DNA of 64,000 bases from Halomonas sp. SpR8 (GTDB lineage: Bacteria; Pseudomonadota; Gammaproteobacteria; Pseudomonadales; Halomonadaceae), in assembly GCF_031010195.1 (NCBI RefSeq), contig NZ_JAUAMC010000005.1:124001-188000 (forward strand), given 5' to 3'. The notes under the pieces are model-generated. The model was not told the DNA's origin, made no database searches, and saw only the letters and a list, made by a program, of their open reading frames with translations. Position numbers and translations under genes: made by a program. Numbering within the stretch: the first letter of the stretch is position 1; the number at the start of each line of letters is the position of its first letter. Positions 26,759 through 36,227 of this stretch are shown in pieces.

Positions 26759-27301
26759 ATGATGACTGTTTATCTATCCCACGGCCTAGAGAGCGGGCCA
26801 GGGGCATTGAAAACCCAAGCCCTAAAAGGCGTTGCTGAAGAGCTCGATGATTGCGAACCCGTGGTAATGGATTACCGCGGCATGGCTGAGCCTCGACAGC
26901 GGCTTTTGCATTTATTAAAGGTGTTGGGCGAGCGTGGCGATAACCCAGCCCGATGCGTATTGGCAGGCTCAAGCTTAGGCGGATGGCTAAGCGCAGCGGT
27001 AAGCGCTCAGCAGCCGGTGCTGGGCTGTTTTTTGCTCGCCCCTGCGCTGGGTTTAGCCGACTACCCTGAAACATCGCCCACCATTCAGGCACGCCATACT
27101 CACATTATTCACGGCTGGCGGGATGATGTTGTTGCCCCTGGTCCCGTGATTGAACATGCCCGCCTACAGAGGCTTTCGCTGCGAATGGTAGACGACGACC
27201 ACCGCCTACACGCCAGCCTGGATACTATTCTGATCGATTTTGAGCGGTTTTTACGGCAGTGCAGTGCCAACCCTAAAAGCGACCCAGTGGGCTCTAGCTG
27301 A
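26759..27301 (+). CDS. YqiA/YcfP-type alpha/beta hydrolase
   Basis: A 180-residue small alpha/beta-hydrolase. The nucleophile elbow GSSLGGWLS is at residues ~64-72, the oxyanion motif SHGLESGPG near residue 7, and a late HGWRDDVV followed by DDDHRLH gives the acid and histidine. YqiA-type proteins are esterases or thioesterases of unknown substrate. It starts 5 bp after the entericidin gene. Confidence 0.85.
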   Translation: MMTVYLSHGLESGPGALKTQALKGVAEELDDCEPVVMDYRGMAEPRQRLLHLLKVLGERGDNPARCVLAGSSLGGWLSAAVSAQQPVLGCFLLAPALGLADYPETSPTIQARHTHIIHGWRDDVVAPGPVIEHARLQRLSLRMVDDDHRLHASLDTILIDFERFLRQCSANPKSDPVGSS

Positions 27302-27390
27302 AACGAACATTCGACATGAGCAATCAAAACCTATACAAATAGTGTACATGAAGCACTGAAATAGATTCCTAGATAGCCAGGAGATGACTC

Positions 27391-27564
27391 ATGTTAGATA
27401 TGTTTAAGCGCGACCCCAAAAAGAAGCTTCAGCAAGAGTATGAACGTAAGCTTCAAGCCGCAATGGAGGCGTCACGCAATGGCGATATGCGTGCCAATGC
27501 AACGCTTACCGAAGAGGCAGAGGCGCTGCTGGCGCAGATTCAACGTATCGAAGCGAACCAATAG
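27391..27564 (+). CDS. DUF6435-like small protein, 57 aa
   Basis: A 57-residue charged helical protein (MLDMFKRDPKKKLQQEYERK, then a helix rich in A, E and M, ending QIQRIEANQ). GGAG lies 7 bp before the ATG. It resembles the DUF6435 small proteins common in gammaproteobacteria. No function is known. It is convergent with ntrC, with only 4 bp between stops. Confidence 0.75.
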   Translation: MLDMFKRDPKKKLQQEYERKLQAAMEASRNGDMRANATLTEEAEALLAQIQRIEANQ

Positions 27565-27568
27565 GCCG

Positions 27569-28996
27569 CTACTCGTCGGCGAGTGCCGGTAGCAGCGTTT
27601 TTAGTTTCCGGGTGAGCGTATTACGCCCCCAACCAAGCAGCTCGGCCGCTTCACCCTTTCGTCCGCCGGTATGTTTCAGCGCGGTCTCAATCAAAATTCG
27701 CTCGAAATCGGGCACCGCCTCTTCCAGCAAATGGGTATGGCCTTCAGCCAGCGCGTGGTCGGCCCAGTCGCGAAACGCCGTGCGCCAATCGCCGTGGGCA
27801 CTGCTTTCTGACGCACTGGGCGAGCGCAGTTCAGGTGGCAGATCCTCAACCAGGATTTCGCGCCCGGAGGCCATGACGGTCAGCCAACGGCAGATATTCT
27901 CTAACTGCCGGACGTTACCGGGCCACGGCAAACGCGTTAGATGAGCTTCTGCTTCGCTGGTCAACACCTTAATATCGGTGGTCAGCTCTTTCGCCGCTTC
28001 GGCTAAGAAGTGCCGCGTCAAACGAGGGATATCTTCGCGCCGCTCGGCGAGCTTGGGCAGATGAATACGGATCACGTTCAAACGGTGGAACAGATCCTCA
28101 CGGAAGCGGCCGTCGTCCACCAACACTTCCAGATTTTGGTGGGTTGCGGCGATGATACGCACGTCCACTTTGACCGGCGTATGCCCACCAACACGATAGA
28201 ACTCACCATCGGCGAGCACACGCAGTAGCCGCGTTTGGGTTTCCGCTGGCATATCGCCTATTTCGTCTAAAAACAGCGTGCCGCCGTTAGCCTGCTCAAA
28301 GCGCCCTTGGCGCTGCTGGGCCGCCCCCGTAAACGCCCCCTTCTCATGACCAAATAGCTCCGACTCAATCAAGTCACGGGGAATCGCCGCCATGTTCAGC
28401 GCAATAAACGGCTTGCCCTCCCGCGGGCTATGTTGGTGAAGCGCCTGGGCTACACGCTCCTTACCGGTTCCCGACTCACCGTTAATCAATACCGTAATGT
28501 GAGAGTGAGAAAGGCGTCCAATGGCACGAAACACCTCCTGCATGGCGGGCGCTTCACCGATAATTTCGGCATTTAGGCCTTCTGGCACAGCGACCGGGCG
28601 CTGGCGCTCTCGGGCGTGAGCCACGGCACGGCGAACTAACGCCAGCGCCTCATCAACATCAAACGGTTTGGGCAGATACTCAAAGGCGCCCCCCTGATAC
28701 GAGGCTACGGCGCTGTCTAAGTCAGAGTGCGCCGTCATTACAATCACGGGCAGGTCAGGATGCGCCTCGCGCACTCTGGCCATTAAATCCAGCCCGTCGA
28801 TGCCGGGCATACGAATATCGGTGACCAGCACATCTGGAGGGGTTTCCAGCAACCGTGACAGGGCGACATCGGCGCGCTCAATGCACTCAACGTCAAGATC
28901 AGGTTGCGCTAAGGCGCGCTCCAGTACCCAGCGGATAGCACGGTCATCATCGACAATGACCACCCGCGCCACATCATTACGTGCAGCCTCTGTCAT
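27569..28996 (-). CDS. ntrC: Nitrogen regulator NtrC (NR-I)
   Basis: A 475-residue response regulator and sigma-54 activator. The receiver domain has the phosphoacceptor aspartate in [11 protein letters not shown] (near residue 57). The AAA+ domain contains GESGTGKE (Walker A) and the sigma-54 contact loop GAFTGA. A Fis-type DNA-binding helix-turn-helix ends the protein ([22 protein letters not shown]). Phosphorylated by NtrB under nitrogen limitation, it should bind the sites upstream of glnA at 32.6-32.8 kb. Its start overlaps the ntrB stop by 4 bp. Confidence 0.95.
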   Translation of the reverse strand: MTEAARNDVARVVIVDDDRAIRWVLERALAQPDLDVECIERADVALSRLLETPPDVLVTDIRMPGIDGLDLMARVREAHPDLPVIVMTAHSDLDSAVASYQGGAFEYLPKPFDVDEALALVRRAVAHARERQRPVAVPEGLNAEIIGEAPAMQEVFRAIGRLSHSHITVLINGESGTGKERVAQALHQHSPREGKPFIALNMAAIPRDLIESELFGHEKGAFTGAAQQRQGRFEQANGGTLFLDEIGDMPAETQTRLLRVLADGEFYRVGGHTPVKVDVRIIAATHQNLEVLVDDGRFREDLFHRLNVIRIHLPKLAERREDIPRLTRHFLAEAAKELTTDIKVLTSEAEAHLTRLPWPGNVRQLENICRWLTVMASGREILVEDLPPELRSPSASESSAHGDWRTAFRDWADHALAEGHTHLLEEAVPDFERILIETALKHTGGRKGEAAELLGWGRNTLTRKLKTLLPALADE

Positions 28997-30081
28997 GACG
29001 CTTCTCCGGTGAAATTAATAATCATTGGAATCAGTAAACGAAATTCGGTGTGTCCGGCTCGTGAGTCGCATTCGATCAACCCTTGATGTTGGTGCAAAAT
29101 CGACTGGGCAATGGATAGCCCCAGGCCGCTGCCTTCCGCGCGCCCTGACACCATCGGGTAAAAAAGCGTTTCCTGCAGCGCATCGGGAATGCCGGGGCCG
29201 TTATCGATAACCGCGACTTCACTGACTAGACGGTGGCGCTCAGCACCGAGCGTAAATTGGCGGCGGGCGCGGGTACGCAGTATTAGCGTAGGCGCTGAGG
29301 TTTGCGCATCACTCATAGCCTGGACGGCGTTACGCGCCACATTGAGCACCGCCTGAATCATTTGCGATTCATCGCCGGAAAGGTCGGGCAGACTGGGGTC
29401 GTAATCACGGCTGATCGTCACGCGGGGGTGCTCGGCAATCAGCAGTGCCCGCACGCGCTCGAGCACTTTGTGAATATTGACCGGCTCGTGTTTCAGAATA
29501 CGGTTAGGGCCAAGCATGGAGTCGACCAGATCGCGCAGCCTGTCCACCTCTTCAACAATAATATGGGTATATTCGCGCAACGCCGGGTCATCTAAGTCGC
29601 GCTCTAATAGCTGCGCCGCACCGCGAATACCGCCAAGGGGGTTCTTCACCTCATGCGCCAGCCCACGGGCGAGCACCTTGATGGTCTCTTGGCGTGTGGT
29701 TAGTGCCTCTTCCCGGGAGATTTGCATCAACCGATCCCGCGGCTCCACTTCTAACAGCAACTCATCGTCCGATAACGGCGTAACGGTGTAATCCACCGTG
29801 AGCTGCTCGCTGTTCATCGGTGTAATGCGCGCTTCACGTTGGGTGTATGGGTGGAACGCATCGCGCGCCTTGGCCAATACATCGTCAATGCTTTCATCAC
29901 CACCGAGTAACGTATCCAAACTAATCCCGTGTACACGGGTAAGGCTGACCGCTAATAAGGCCTCAGCAGCTGGGTTCATCCAACGCACCCGCAATTCGCC
30001 GTCGAGCAGTAAGACCGCCGTGGTGAGATGTTCAAGCAAGCGCTGATGCATAGTGGTGTCCTGAGAAATCGCGTCTTCCAT
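28993..30081 (-). CDS. ntrB: Nitrogen sensor kinase NtrB (NR-II)
   Basis: A 362-residue cytoplasmic histidine kinase. A PAS domain (residues ~10-120) precedes the H box ARGLAHEVKNPLGGIRGAAQLL, then the N box (VARNAVQAM) and G boxes (DNGPGIP, GSGLGLSIAQ). It phosphorylates or dephosphorylates NtrC in response to PII. It is co-translated with ntrC and lies in the usual glnA-ntrB-ntrC order, separated from glnA by a DUF4124 gene. Confidence 0.95.
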   Translation of the reverse strand: MEDAISQDTTMHQRLLEHLTTAVLLLDGELRVRWMNPAAEALLAVSLTRVHGISLDTLLGGDESIDDVLAKARDAFHPYTQREARITPMNSEQLTVDYTVTPLSDDELLLEVEPRDRLMQISREEALTTRQETIKVLARGLAHEVKNPLGGIRGAAQLLERDLDDPALREYTHIIVEEVDRLRDLVDSMLGPNRILKHEPVNIHKVLERVRALLIAEHPRVTISRDYDPSLPDLSGDESQMIQAVLNVARNAVQAMSDAQTSAPTLILRTRARRQFTLGAERHRLVSEVAVIDNGPGIPDALQETLFYPMVSGRAEGSGLGLSIAQSILHQHQGLIECDSRAGHTEFRLLIPMIINFTGEAS

Positions 30082-30286
30082 CGCCGTTACCGACCTACAG
30101 GTGGATGATCACTGAGGGAACTGCAAAAAGCGCGCCAATTGACCCTTAATGCCTATTTGCACGGCTTGCGAGCATAACAACGTAAGAGAGTGAATCGTTT
30201 TAGCGCACTCACAGCGCCCACAGCTATAGTATGCGCACCATTTTAGTGCATTGCAGATTTAATCAACCGTTCTTAATGAATCGTTC

Positions 30287-30856
30287 TTAATAAACATTAA
30301 TGGTCACCGCTGGCGTTCGGTGCTGCAATCGTTGGCTGCTATCCACTAGCTCTGCTTGAAGCTCGTGCCGCCCCGCTGCTAGCCCGGTTAACCAGAAAAC
30401 ATCGCTGTGCAACGCTGTCTGACTTATTTCGCCATTCACTAACAGCCTTACCTGATGGTCATCGCGTAGGGGTGGCGCAATCGCCATTTCCACGGCGGTC
30501 ATACCCTCTTCCAGACGTGCGCCCTGGTGGGGCAACGCAATCGAAAAGTGATCATAAGGCATAAAGGGCTGCCCCGGTTTGCCGCGTCGCTCAGCCGCCG
30601 GCGTCACTGCTGACGTAACTGATGAGCTAGCCGCTTGGCGAGTTGCGGCTCTCAACGCAGGCGGCAAGCCCGGCAAGGGCGCCAATTCCAGCGCCTCACC
30701 GCCACTTCCTGGGTTATCGGTAAAGGTGACGTTGCCATGCTCGTCGGCAATCCGATAAACCGTCTGCGCGAATGCAGTTGCCGCACTGCCCGTAAGCCAA
30801 GCGCCCAGCACAACAGCCATTACGCCACTTGCGGCTAGCGTGGTCGCTTTGCCCAT
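30287..30856 (-). CDS. DUF4124-domain periplasmic protein
   Basis: A 189-residue exported protein. The start at 30856 (MGKATTLAASG) is chosen because AGGAG precedes it at 5-6 bp; two earlier in-frame ATGs lack such a site. The signal peptide is cleaved near AFA. The DUF4124 motif follows at once (QTVYRIADEHGNVTFTDNPG), and a beta-rich domain completes the protein. DUF4124 genes often lie between glnA and ntrB in this group; the role is unknown. Confidence 0.82.
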   Translation of the reverse strand: MGKATTLAASGVMAVVLGAWLTGSAATAFAQTVYRIADEHGNVTFTDNPGSGGEALELAPLPGLPPALRAATRQAASSSVTSAVTPAAERRGKPGQPFMPYDHFSIALPHQGARLEEGMTAVEMAIAPPLRDDHQVRLLVNGEISQTALHSDVFWLTGLAAGRHELQAELVDSSQRLQHRTPAVTINVY

Positions 30857-30901
30857 AGTGCTCCTCACTGCCTTGTTCATCCCGATGATCACCCGCAAAA
30901 C

Positions 30902-30929
30902 AAAAAACCCCGCCGAGGCGGGGTTTCGC
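30902..30929 (-). terminator. Rho-independent terminator of glnA
   Basis: AACCCCGCC-TC-GGCGGGGTT followed by TTTTTG on the minus strand, 25 bp beyond the glnA stop. It separates glnA from the DUF4124 gene. Confidence 0.88.
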
Positions 30930-30951
30930 TATTCGCACCGCAAGGGTGATC

Positions 30952-32358
30952 TTAGCAGCTGTAGTACATATCAAACTCAATCGGATGCGTGGTCATGCGA
31001 ATACGCTCCACTTCTTCCATTTTGAGTTCGATGTAGGCATCGATCATTTCGTCGGTGAACACGCCACCTTCGGTCAAGAACGTACGGTCAGCATCGAGGG
31101 CTTCCAGTGCTTGATCCAGGCTATGCGCCACGGTCGGTACTAACTTGCCCTCTTCCGGCGGCAGGTCGTACAGGTTTTTGTCCATGGCATCGCCAGGATG
31201 AATCTTGTTTTTGATGCCGTCGATACCCGCCATCAACATAGCTGAGAAGGCTAGGTAGGGGTTGGCGGTCGGATCAGGGAAGCGCGCTTCTACACGCTTG
31301 CCTTTCGGGCTAGCGGTGTACGGAATACGGATGGATGCAGAGCGGTTACGCGCACTGTAAGCCAGCATAACCGGCGCTTCAAAGCCAGGCACCAGACGCT
31401 TGTACGAGTTGGTAGAGGCGTTGGTAAAGGCATTCAGAGCACGGGCGTGCTTGATGATACCGCCGATGTAGAACAGCGCCATTTCGGACAGGCCCGCATA
31501 CTCGTCACCGGCGAACTGGTTCTCACCGCCTTTCCAGAACGACTGGTGTACGTGCATACCCGAACCGTTGTCACCGACCAGCGGCTTCGGCATAAAGGTA
31601 GCGGTTTTGCCGTACGCGTGGGCCACGTTGTGGATCACGTACTTCATTTCCTGCACTTCGTCAGCTTTCTTCACCAGCGTGTTGAATTTCACACCGATTT
31701 CGTTCTGACCTGCGTTGGAAACTTCGTGGTGGTGAACTTCCACGGTCTGACCAATCGCTTCCAAGGTGTTACACATGGCACCACGGATATCGTGGAAGCT
31801 ATCCACCGGAGGAACCGGGAAGTAGCCGCCTTTTACGCGCGGACGGTGACCCAGGTTGCCGCCTTCTACTTGGCTATCGGTTGCCCAAGCGCCTTCGTCA
31901 GAAGTGATCTTGTACATGGAGCCTTGAATATCAGACTTCCAATGCACTTCGTCAAAGATAAAGAACTCAGGCTCAGGACCGAAGAAGGCGGTGTCGCCCA
32001 GGCCAGTAGACTGCAGGTAAGCTTCTGCACGCTTAGCGATGGAGCGCGGGTCACGATCATAGCCTTGCATGGTGGCCGGCTCGATGATGTCGCAGCGTAG
32101 CACCAGCGTGGCGTCTTCGGTGAAGGGATCAAGGTAACCCGTGCCATCTTCCGGGCGCAGAATCATGTCAGATTCGTTAATACCCTTCCAACCTTCAATA
32201 GAAGAGCCATCGAACATTTGGCCATTCTCGAAAAATTCTTCGTCCACATCGCGGGCAGGTACGGTAACGTGCTGCTCTTTACCGCGGGTGTCGGTAAAAC
32301 GCAGGTCTACCCATTTAACATCGTGTTCTTCGATTAGCGCGAGAGTCTTGGCTGACAT
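30952..32358 (-). CDS. glnA: Glutamine synthetase, type I
   Basis: A 468-residue GSI enzyme forming glutamine from glutamate, ammonia and ATP. The N-terminal beta-grasp is followed by the catalytic barrel ([46 protein letters not shown]). The adenylylation tyrosine lies in [10 protein letters not shown] near residue 397, so the enzyme should be controlled by covalent modification. Transcription is probably sigma-54 and NtrC dependent (sites upstream). Confidence 0.97.
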   Translation of the reverse strand: MSAKTLALIEEHDVKWVDLRFTDTRGKEQHVTVPARDVDEEFFENGQMFDGSSIEGWKGINESDMILRPEDGTGYLDPFTEDATLVLRCDIIEPATMQGYDRDPRSIAKRAEAYLQSTGLGDTAFFGPEPEFFIFDEVHWKSDIQGSMYKITSDEGAWATDSQVEGGNLGHRPRVKGGYFPVPPVDSFHDIRGAMCNTLEAIGQTVEVHHHEVSNAGQNEIGVKFNTLVKKADEVQEMKYVIHNVAHAYGKTATFMPKPLVGDNGSGMHVHQSFWKGGENQFAGDEYAGLSEMALFYIGGIIKHARALNAFTNASTNSYKRLVPGFEAPVMLAYSARNRSASIRIPYTASPKGKRVEARFPDPTANPYLAFSAMLMAGIDGIKNKIHPGDAMDKNLYDLPPEEGKLVPTVAHSLDQALEALDADRTFLTEGGVFTDEMIDAYIELKMEEVERIRMTTHPIEFDMYYSC

Positions 32359-32593
32359 AGTGTCCTCCGGTATGAGCGTGGCTTAAAGCTAACGACAAAA
32401 AGTTAACGATAAAAGTGTTGTTCGACAAAATACGTGCAAAACCGCACGTGTGTCATTCTTATTCGCTCAGCGTTTGCCTGACATGGGTAAACAAATCGCT
32501 CAGCGAGCATTTTAAACCGGCTATTGTTTTAGCACGCCACAAGGCTTCTGCCTACGATCCGCTAGCCGTTATAAAACATTCTATCTAGTCAAA

Positions 32594-32608
32594 GCACATA
32601 TCATGCCA
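32594..32608 (-). promoter_or_regulatory. Sigma-54 promoter for glnA
   Basis: On the minus strand this reads TGGCATGATATGTGC: GG and GC separated by exactly 10 bp, close to the TGGCACG-N4-TTGC consensus. It lies about 236 bp upstream of the glnA start, giving a long 5' leader. Confidence 0.7.
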
Positions 32609-32611
32609 AAA

Positions 32612-32630
32612 CTGCACCAATATGGTATAG
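32612..32630. promoter_or_regulatory. NtrC box 1, adjacent to the sigma-54 promoter
   Basis: TGCACCAATATGGTATA matches the NtrC consensus TGCACC-N5-GGTGCA at nearly every position. It sits about 5 bp upstream of the -24 element. That is unusually close for an enhancer, so it may also limit expression. Confidence 0.6.
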
Positions 32631-32738
32631 AAAAGCAACAACCAATTGTTTTATAACTATTAAAAAATGGCGATCAGTGCCTCTTGATGACGCATAAGAA
32701 CGCGGTATTGACTTTTTGGCCACTTTAAAAGAGCCATT

Positions 32739-32786
32739 CGCACCAAATAAGGTCAAAAAAGACTGGATGAGCACCAATATAGTGCA
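32739..32786. promoter_or_regulatory. Paired NtrC enhancer sites
   Basis: CGCACCAAATAAGGTCA (32739-32755) and AGCACCAATATAGTGCA (32770-32786) are 31 bp apart centre to centre, three helical turns, and 130-180 bp upstream of the glnA -24 element. This is the classical arrangement of a strong NtrC enhancer. Confidence 0.65.
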
Positions 32787-32900
32787 TTAATTATATTGAG
32801 CGCTGTCATTTGGCTCGCAAACTTTTACTTGCTACCCAAATAACCCCAATACTACAATAAATTACATTTCGATAGATGCGCTTACAATTGGGGTCGATAA

Positions 32901-33524
32901 ATGGGCTCGGTCTGCTTTATCGTTGATGCCATGGTGACAGGTGCGATGTTGCCACGGCATTTAAGATCCATACGCAAATCTGGTGTTGCCGATCACTTAC
33001 TACCGATTGTGGTAACAGGCTCACATAACCATGCGCGTTTGAGCTCTATCGAGCAGCGCTACTATACCCACTGCTTGATCACACCCAAGCTGCCGTTAGG
33101 CGCGCGTCTTAATAAAGCGGCGCTTTCATGCCAAGCGGAGTGGCTAGTTATCGCGCTACAAAAACAGCCACTGCCTGCCAGCCTTTGGGGTTCACTTTAC
33201 CCACAGTTGGATGCCCATACGCTGGATGCGTTGATTATTGGCATTGCTCAGCCCTCATTCTCCGAGCGCATCCTGCGCCGCATACTGGCAAGCGCGCTGC
33301 TACTGCCGCCTTATATTGCCGTTAGGCGGGCCTGGTTCGAGAGTTTAGGGGGTTTTGATCCTGAATTAGACAGCGAGAGTGCGATTAACGACTTCTTAAA
33401 GCGCTTGCACGCCTGCCCCACCCGCCTAAAAAATTACAGCGGTTCCTTGCTTAGCCAAGTCAATACATCAGACAACGCTGCACTGCTTGGCGCACCCAGT
33501 ACGACTTACGCGCCACCGCAATAA
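32901..33524 (+). CDS. Hypothetical protein resembling a short GT2-type glycosyltransferase
   Basis: A 207-residue protein. The start VCFIVDAMVTGAMLPRHLRSI and the later motif RRAWFESLGGFDPELDSE resemble family 2 glycosyltransferases (the usual FxxxGGFDE signature), but the metal-binding DXD motif is not evident and the protein is short. It may be a reduced or non-catalytic relative. It diverges from glnA and shares the NtrC-box intergenic region. GGGG lies 8 bp before the ATG. Confidence 0.65.
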   Translation: MGSVCFIVDAMVTGAMLPRHLRSIRKSGVADHLLPIVVTGSHNHARLSSIEQRYYTHCLITPKLPLGARLNKAALSCQAEWLVIALQKQPLPASLWGSLYPQLDAHTLDALIIGIAQPSFSERILRRILASALLLPPYIAVRRAWFESLGGFDPELDSESAINDFLKRLHACPTRLKNYSGSLLSQVNTSDNAALLGAPSTTYAPPQ

Positions 33525-33566
33525 CGGTTATCCCTTAATCACCGATTTGGTCGTCTCATCTCCCGC

Positions 33567-34595
33567 TTAACTAACTTTAAGCCGTTTACCAAATAGCACC
33601 GCCCCAAGCGTGGAGGTGTTTGCCAGCCTGTTTAGAATAATCGACCCCACCAGGCCCACGGTTATTAATACCAATGCGTAGACCCCGATGGGCAATGACA
33701 AGGGATCAACTGCCAGATCGGCAAGCACAAAGAACATCGGGTGAGCCAAGTAGATGCCAAACGAATACGCATTGATGTGGCGCACCCACTTAGGCGCAGG
33801 TCGACCAGCCAAATAACGCATAGCGCAAAGCGTGAACAGCACAAAGAGAGGAATCACCCACACTTCTTTCGAAGAGAACTCCAGCCAACCTGCAAAGGTA
33901 GCCGCTATTATCAGCGCCACCAACAGCGCCAGCCATGCCGGGTGGGCCATCTGCTGCATCCAATTGGGCCGCTGAGCTAACACGCTTTCGGGGGCTAGCG
34001 GGTAGTAACGCACCAGCACTAATGCCAAGAAAAATACGTAGATCCATCCCAGCGGCGCGATCCACAGCAGGTAGCCTGGCAAGTCAACATCGAACCAGTA
34101 AGCAAGCCCCCAATACGCCATGCTGATCACGCAGGCGCCCCACAGCCACGGCACCGGGTTCAGCCGCCACAACTGAAAGCGGGTAAATAACCAATACGCC
34201 ACATAAAACTGCATCGCAATAATCAAGAAGTAGCCGTGCCAGCCCGCGTAAACGTAATACTCGATGGCATTGGCAACAAACCCCACCGGCTCATCCGAGG
34301 CTCGCTGGCTGACCCATTCAGCCGTCGAATAAATAAACCCATAAACGAAGTACGGCACCATCACATACTTCACCCGCTGGGCAAGAAACCCGTCAGGCAC
34401 CGATTTATCGTAACGAACGGCAAACACAAAAACCGAAATAAACAGGAAGATCGGCGTACCCAATACCAGTGGAATCCGCATTAGGTCGGTCGCGACGTTA
34501 TCGAGGCGTTGATTGACATGATCTAACAAATGAAACAAAAAAACGGCTATACAGCCGTACGCACGGAACCAATAGATCTCTTCAACTTTCCGCAT
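33567..34595 (-). CDS. Membrane acyltransferase family 3 protein
   Basis: A 342-residue membrane protein with about ten predicted segments. The N-terminal YWFRAYGCIAVFLFHLLDH contains the RxxA/histidine arrangement of acyltransferase-3 (OafA/OpgC) proteins that acetylate or acylate extracellular glycans. The start at 34595 (MRKVEE) is preceded by GGGAGG at 5 bp. It is a single-gene unit. Confidence 0.85.
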   Translation of the reverse strand: MRKVEEIYWFRAYGCIAVFLFHLLDHVNQRLDNVATDLMRIPLVLGTPIFLFISVFVFAVRYDKSVPDGFLAQRVKYVMVPYFVYGFIYSTAEWVSQRASDEPVGFVANAIEYYVYAGWHGYFLIIAMQFYVAYWLFTRFQLWRLNPVPWLWGACVISMAYWGLAYWFDVDLPGYLLWIAPLGWIYVFFLALVLVRYYPLAPESVLAQRPNWMQQMAHPAWLALLVALIIAATFAGWLEFSSKEVWVIPLFVLFTLCAMRYLAGRPAPKWVRHINAYSFGIYLAHPMFFVLADLAVDPLSLPIGVYALVLITVGLVGSIILNRLANTSTLGAVLFGKRLKVS

Positions 34596-34694
34596 TAGGC
34601 CTCCCGCCGCAACCACCTCAACTCTTGTAAGATGAACAACTTATGCCGTTGCGCTGTCCGACCTCATTAAGCAGTATTAATTCCCGGAGGACAT

Positions 34695-35735
34695 GTGTTC
34701 ACCAATAAGCTGCCACGCTTCTCATACCGATTTCACGCTCTGCTCACCGCGTTTATTGGATGGCTAACGCTCAGTGGCCATAGTTTAGCCAGCGAGGTCA
34801 AACACCATCAGTTTTTTTCACCGACGCTAGGCTACGATTACCCCTATAGCGTTTATTTACCCGACAATTATGACGCTCAGGCGACAGACGCGTACCCAGT
34901 GATTTATATGTTGCACGGCTCGTTCGGGACAGACCGAGACTGGGTTTCCCGCGGCAACTTGCAACAGGTGGCCGATAGACTAATCCGCGCTGGCCACATT
35001 CCACCGGCGGTTTACATTATGCCCGGCAGCCGCAGTTGGTGGATCGATGGACACAATGAACCCGCCCGCAGCGCGTTTTTCAACGATCTAATCCCCCATG
35101 TAGAAGCGACCTATCATGTCGGCCAAGAGCGCAGCCTGCGTGGCGTAGCCGGGCTTTCAGCGGGCGGCTACGGCGCGCTCAACTTTGCTCTGGAGCGGCC
35201 GGAGTTATTTGCCGCCGTGGCCGCCCTAAGCCCCGCCAGCTACGCCCCGCTTCCGCCGCGCAACTCCTCCGCCTGGCGGCATCCGGCTTTTATCAATGAG
35301 CAGGGGCAGTTCGATCGCGAGCTGTGGGAGGCCCTGAACTACACCGCATATTTAGAAGCGTATCGCCTACAAGTCACCCCCCGAGGCACCACAGAAGAGC
35401 CCGATATCTCCCCGGTGCCGCTGTATATCAGTGCCGGGCGCAGCGACGTTTACGATGCAGAATTTCACGCCCGCATAATGCGCCAAGCCATGGAGCGCAT
35501 TCAGCCCAACGATGTACGTCTAGACCTCTACCCCGGCGGCCACACCTGGCAAGTGTGGCGCGCCAGCCTACCAGCCGCTCTGAACTTCCTATTTCAGTAC
35601 GTAGGACAGCCCGATAACCTAGCAGCAGCGGAAGACGCGGCTGAAGAAGAAACGCCTGTCGAACAAATTCCGGTAAAAGAGAGTTCTGTCGAACAAAGCT
35701 CTGTGGACGAAAGCCCAGAGGAAGTAAGCAGCTGA
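34695..35735 (+). CDS. Secreted esterase-family alpha/beta hydrolase
   Basis: A 346-residue exported hydrolase related to esterase D and enterochelin esterase. A signal peptide covers residues 1-33 (ending SLAS). The nucleophile motif GLSAGGYGA lies near residue 157, the acid in GRSDVYD near 257, and the catalytic histidine in PGGHTW near 288. The GTG start at 34695 follows GGAGG by 4 bp; the ATG two bases earlier is out of frame. The last ~30 residues form an acidic, low-complexity tail (VEQ and VxES repeats) beyond the catalytic domain. Confidence 0.85.
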   Translation: MFTNKLPRFSYRFHALLTAFIGWLTLSGHSLASEVKHHQFFSPTLGYDYPYSVYLPDNYDAQATDAYPVIYMLHGSFGTDRDWVSRGNLQQVADRLIRAGHIPPAVYIMPGSRSWWIDGHNEPARSAFFNDLIPHVEATYHVGQERSLRGVAGLSAGGYGALNFALERPELFAAVAALSPASYAPLPPRNSSAWRHPAFINEQGQFDRELWEALNYTAYLEAYRLQVTPRGTTEEPDISPVPLYISAGRSDVYDAEFHARIMRQAMERIQPNDVRLDLYPGGHTWQVWRASLPAALNFLFQYVGQPDNLAAAEDAAEEETPVEQIPVKESSVEQSSVDESPEEVSS

Positions 35736-35780
35736 ACGCACTACACTAAAGTAACATCCAATATGACAAGGAAGACGACG

Positions 35781-36083
35781 ATGCACCAGCATATCGAATG
35801 GGATAACCCAGGTAGCGCCAGCGTAGCCGAGTACTTTAAAAATGACTCCGATCACAACGCCCCCGACCCCGGCGACATCATTTCCGCACGTTACCAGGGC
35901 GTCATGGTGCGTGTGAAAGTGGAAGCCTATCGGGAAGATGACGCCGTTAGCATTGGCGAAGTCGTCGCCATCATCGATGCAAAAGGCGACCGCCACAAAA
36001 ACTACAGCAAACTCGAAATCGGCCACATGGTCAGAGTACCCGACGACAAACGCGCTCTAGAAACGCCGCCCAAAGAAGAGTAG
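35781..36083 (+). CDS. Hypothetical acidic protein, 100 aa
   Basis: A 100-residue soluble protein starting MHQHIEWDNPGSASVAEYF. AAGGAAG precedes the ATG at 35781 by 7 bp; the in-frame ATG at 35763 has no such site. The fold looks like a small beta barrel (GDIISARYQGVMVRVKVEAYRED). I do not recognise a family. It lies between the esterase gene and the CRISPR region and is followed by a terminator. Confidence 0.7.
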   Translation: MHQHIEWDNPGSASVAEYFKNDSDHNAPDPGDIISARYQGVMVRVKVEAYREDDAVSIGEVVAIIDAKGDRHKNYSKLEIGHMVRVPDDKRALETPPKEE

Positions 36084-36111
36084 GGCATCGGCATTTTCTA
36101 CACTCAGCATC

Positions 36112-36138
36112 TATAGCCACCCAAGCGGTGGCTATTTT
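36112..36138 (+). terminator. Rho-independent terminator
   Basis: TAGCCACC and GGTGGCTA around CAAGC, followed by TTTTATT, 30 bp after the 100-aa gene. Confidence 0.7.
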
Positions 36139-36196
36139 ATTGAGGTTGCACTGCCAAGCGGCACACAAGCGCAGTGATACCAAGCCACATACACAG

Positions 36197-36226
36197 TGCG
36201 AATAGGGAGACTCGAACTCCCATGCC
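36197..36226 (-). other. tRNA 3'-end-like fragment beside the CRISPR array
   Basis: On the minus strand this reads as a canonical T-arm (GGGAG stem, TTCGAGT loop, CTCCC stem), a seven-base acceptor 3' strand TATTCGC and discriminator A, followed by CTG rather than CCA. The rest of a tRNA is absent because the terminal CRISPR repeat starts 2 bp upstream. It may be an integrase attachment-site remnant, a truncated tRNA gene, or a terminal spacer taken from an element that carries a tRNA 3' end. Confidence 0.55.
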
Positions 36227-36227
36227 T

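Noticed and set aside
32425..32450. A sigma-54 promoter closer to glnA around CGTGCGGTTTTGCA
   Set aside because: The -24 GG is absent at the required distance; the site at 32594 fits fully.
36149..36176. CTGCC-AAG-CGGCA near the array end as a twelfth, degenerate repeat
   Set aside because: It is not in the 60-bp register, matches only the palindromic core, and lacks handle and flanks. Better explained as a small hairpin.
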